Origin: Botryllus schlosseri
Taxonomy: Eukaryota > Chordata > Ascidiacea > Stolidobranchia > Styelidae
Reading direction: 5' to 3'
DNA length: 20,827 nucleotides
NCBI GenBank assembly: GCA_000444245.1
Contig: ATSW01012457.1
Span: 1 to 20,827 of the forward strand
In this document: positions 20,194-20,827 of the stretch, in pieces
How the letters are laid out: each line of letters begins with the position of its first letter
Position numbering within the stretch: the first letter of the stretch is position 1
The notes under the pieces: model-generated
What the model was told of the DNA's origin: nothing
Databases searched by the model: none
The model's input: only the letters and a program-made list of their open reading frames with translations
Made by a program: the position numbers and the translations under genes

Positions 20194-20225
20194 TATGACG
20201 TCACAAATGAATATTCGTGACGTCA
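20194..20225. promoter_or_regulatory. Paired CRE palindromes within a transposon
   Basis: TGACGTCA occurs at 20196 and 20218, with cores 22 bases apart, about two helical turns. The first is in ACTATGACGTCACAAATG, the second in the opposite-looking context CGTGACGTCATTGC. Together they form a loose inverted arrangement. Two CREB/ATF sites on one face of the helix would be a plausible enhancer module carried by the element. No functional evidence. Confidence 0.5.
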
Positions 20226-20303
20226 TTGCTTTTAAAAAATGAATATAAAAAAAACGTTTTAAACAGGTGTCTTTAATTGATTATTGTTTTAAACACAACC
20301 CTA

Positions 20304-20659
20304 AACACAACGCATCATCCATGAGTGTCCCTAATGGGCACCGAATCCGGGCATTTAATCTACGTCACGCGCACAGGAAACGGCCATACACCTAAACAAC
20401 CGTTACGACAGAAACCGTGACATTTCACCGCCCGCGTATCGCACACGGCGACTGAGAAGAACCACCAGTCAGCGCATGAACCGCCAGCGATTCATTTCGA
20501 CGCCAACGAAGTACAAGGGTCACTGCGAAATTCCAAGACCTCAAAGGATGATCTCACACGGATTACTTTCGATACATCTCAACCGGGAATAGCATATCGC
20601 GTTCAGGCATCGCGCGATCTGCGAAACCGCGAACGGTACCGGCCACGACGACTCGGTAC
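20304..20659. other. Noncoding stretch between element and exon candidate
   Basis: Moderately GC-rich with many CpG. If the minus-strand block at 20660-20710 is an exon, this is the start of its downstream intron. No further exon with matching splice sites could be recognised here. Confidence 0.35.
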
Positions 20660-20710
20660 CTTGCCGTAGATCTTGATACCAGCGGCGATGAGGGTCAACT
20701 TGCGCAATGT
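20660..20710 (-). CDS. Possible 51-nt internal exon, faint NSUN2-like PUA-region resemblance
   Basis: On the minus strand the acceptor GAATGATTTCAG precedes the block and AAG|GTACCG follows it. The 17 codons, phase 0 at both ends, read TLRKLTLIAAGIKIYGK with G/C-ending codons. The spacing of K, I, GIK, an aromatic residue and a terminal basic residue recalls the segment KMKVINTGIKVWCR that I remember from human NSUN2, a tRNA m5C methyltransferase. That match is from memory over 14 residues and is only a hint. A second frame (IAQVDPHRRWYQDLRQ) is also open. It lies upstream of the 13464 start codon on the same strand, so it most likely belongs to a different gene. A MITE end sits 35 bases upstream, in the preceding intron. 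Confidence 0.45.
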
Positions 20711-20744
20711 CTGAAATCATTCAAAGCGGCCCCATGCTCGTTTC

Positions 20745-20827
20745 CAGGGTGGTCAGTAACGAATTACTTCTACTTTTTCGGGGGATTCCAGTGCGTTTTG
20801 CCTAGTTGCACCACATTTATACTGAGT
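20745..20827. mobile_element. MITE of the 14676/17159 family, cut by the window end
   Basis: The left end, CAGGGTGGTCAGTAACGAAT, followed by TACTTCTACTTTTTCGGGG, is the best-preserved terminus of this family in the window. The right end lies outside. If 20660-20710 is an exon, this copy lies inside the intron immediately upstream of it. Confidence 0.7.

Larger units (their letters stand above)
19762..20303. mobile_element. hAT-like non-autonomous element, 542 bp
   Basis: The left end, TAGGGTTGCATTTAAAACTA, is matched by the right end read inward, TAGGGTTGTGTTTAAAACAA. Both continue with further TTTAAAAC repeats. The flanking 8-mers ATAACAAC and AACACAAC agree at six positions, suggesting an 8-bp hAT duplication that has drifted. 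The interior has no transposase. It holds a perfect 23-bp tandem duplication (19895-19940) and two CRE palindromes (20196-20203 and 20218-20225). Confidence 0.75.

Noticed and set aside
1-20827. Retroelements, virus-like elements, CRISPR arrays, rRNA
   Set aside because: No reverse transcriptase, integrase, capsid or envelope-like reading, no long terminal repeats, no regularly spaced repeats and no rRNA-like sequence were seen on either strand.

Overview
The window looks like eukaryotic, probably invertebrate metazoan, nuclear DNA. It has no operon-like gene packing and no long ORF with a recognisable protein. It contains isolated short open blocks bounded by GT/AG splice signals, many small hAT-type DNA transposon relics, and CpG that does not look depleted. 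A tunicate or another invertebrate deuterostome would fit, but nothing in the sequence fixes the taxon.

Coding content is sparse. The best block is a minus-strand first coding exon at 13162-13464. It has a perfect Kozak start (ACCATGG), an in-frame upstream stop, high GC at third positions and a Ser/Arg/Pro-rich product of 101 codons. A minus-strand internal exon at 3886-3980 has strong splice sites on both sides, and its better frame is phase-compatible with that first exon. A 51-nt minus-strand exon-like block at 20660-20710 lies upstream of this start codon, so it most likely belongs to another gene. Its 17 residues weakly resemble the start of the PUA-like region of NSUN2. Weaker candidates lie at 3562-3653, 2171-2203 and 745-786 (minus) and 17005-17112 (plus). 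No complete gene can be assembled from the window alone.

Mobile DNA is the clearest content. Two non-autonomous hAT elements have perfect 8-bp target duplications: 11379-11894 (TTTGTAAT) and 12540-12873 (ATCTAAAT). Both appear to have inserted into the arms of an older element rich in TAATCG (about 11352-12973). A third hAT-like element at 19762-20303 has an imperfect duplication. A short relic at 18942-19121 carries CAGGGGTC ends. A separate MITE family with AGAGGTGGTCAGTAAC-like ends occurs at least three times (14676-14849, 17159-17384, 20745 to the window end), plus a likely decayed copy at 6617-6701.

The most unusual signal is the CRE/ATF palindrome TGACGTCA. It occurs nine times, against well under one expected from composition. 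Six copies share a longer context (ATGACGTCAYAA), and they lie both inside structurally different transposons and in DNA with no visible element. Several perfect short tandem duplications (17, 34 and 23 bp) and a diverged 72-bp tandem pair complete the window. No rRNA, tRNA, CRISPR array, retroviral or other virus-like element was recognised.
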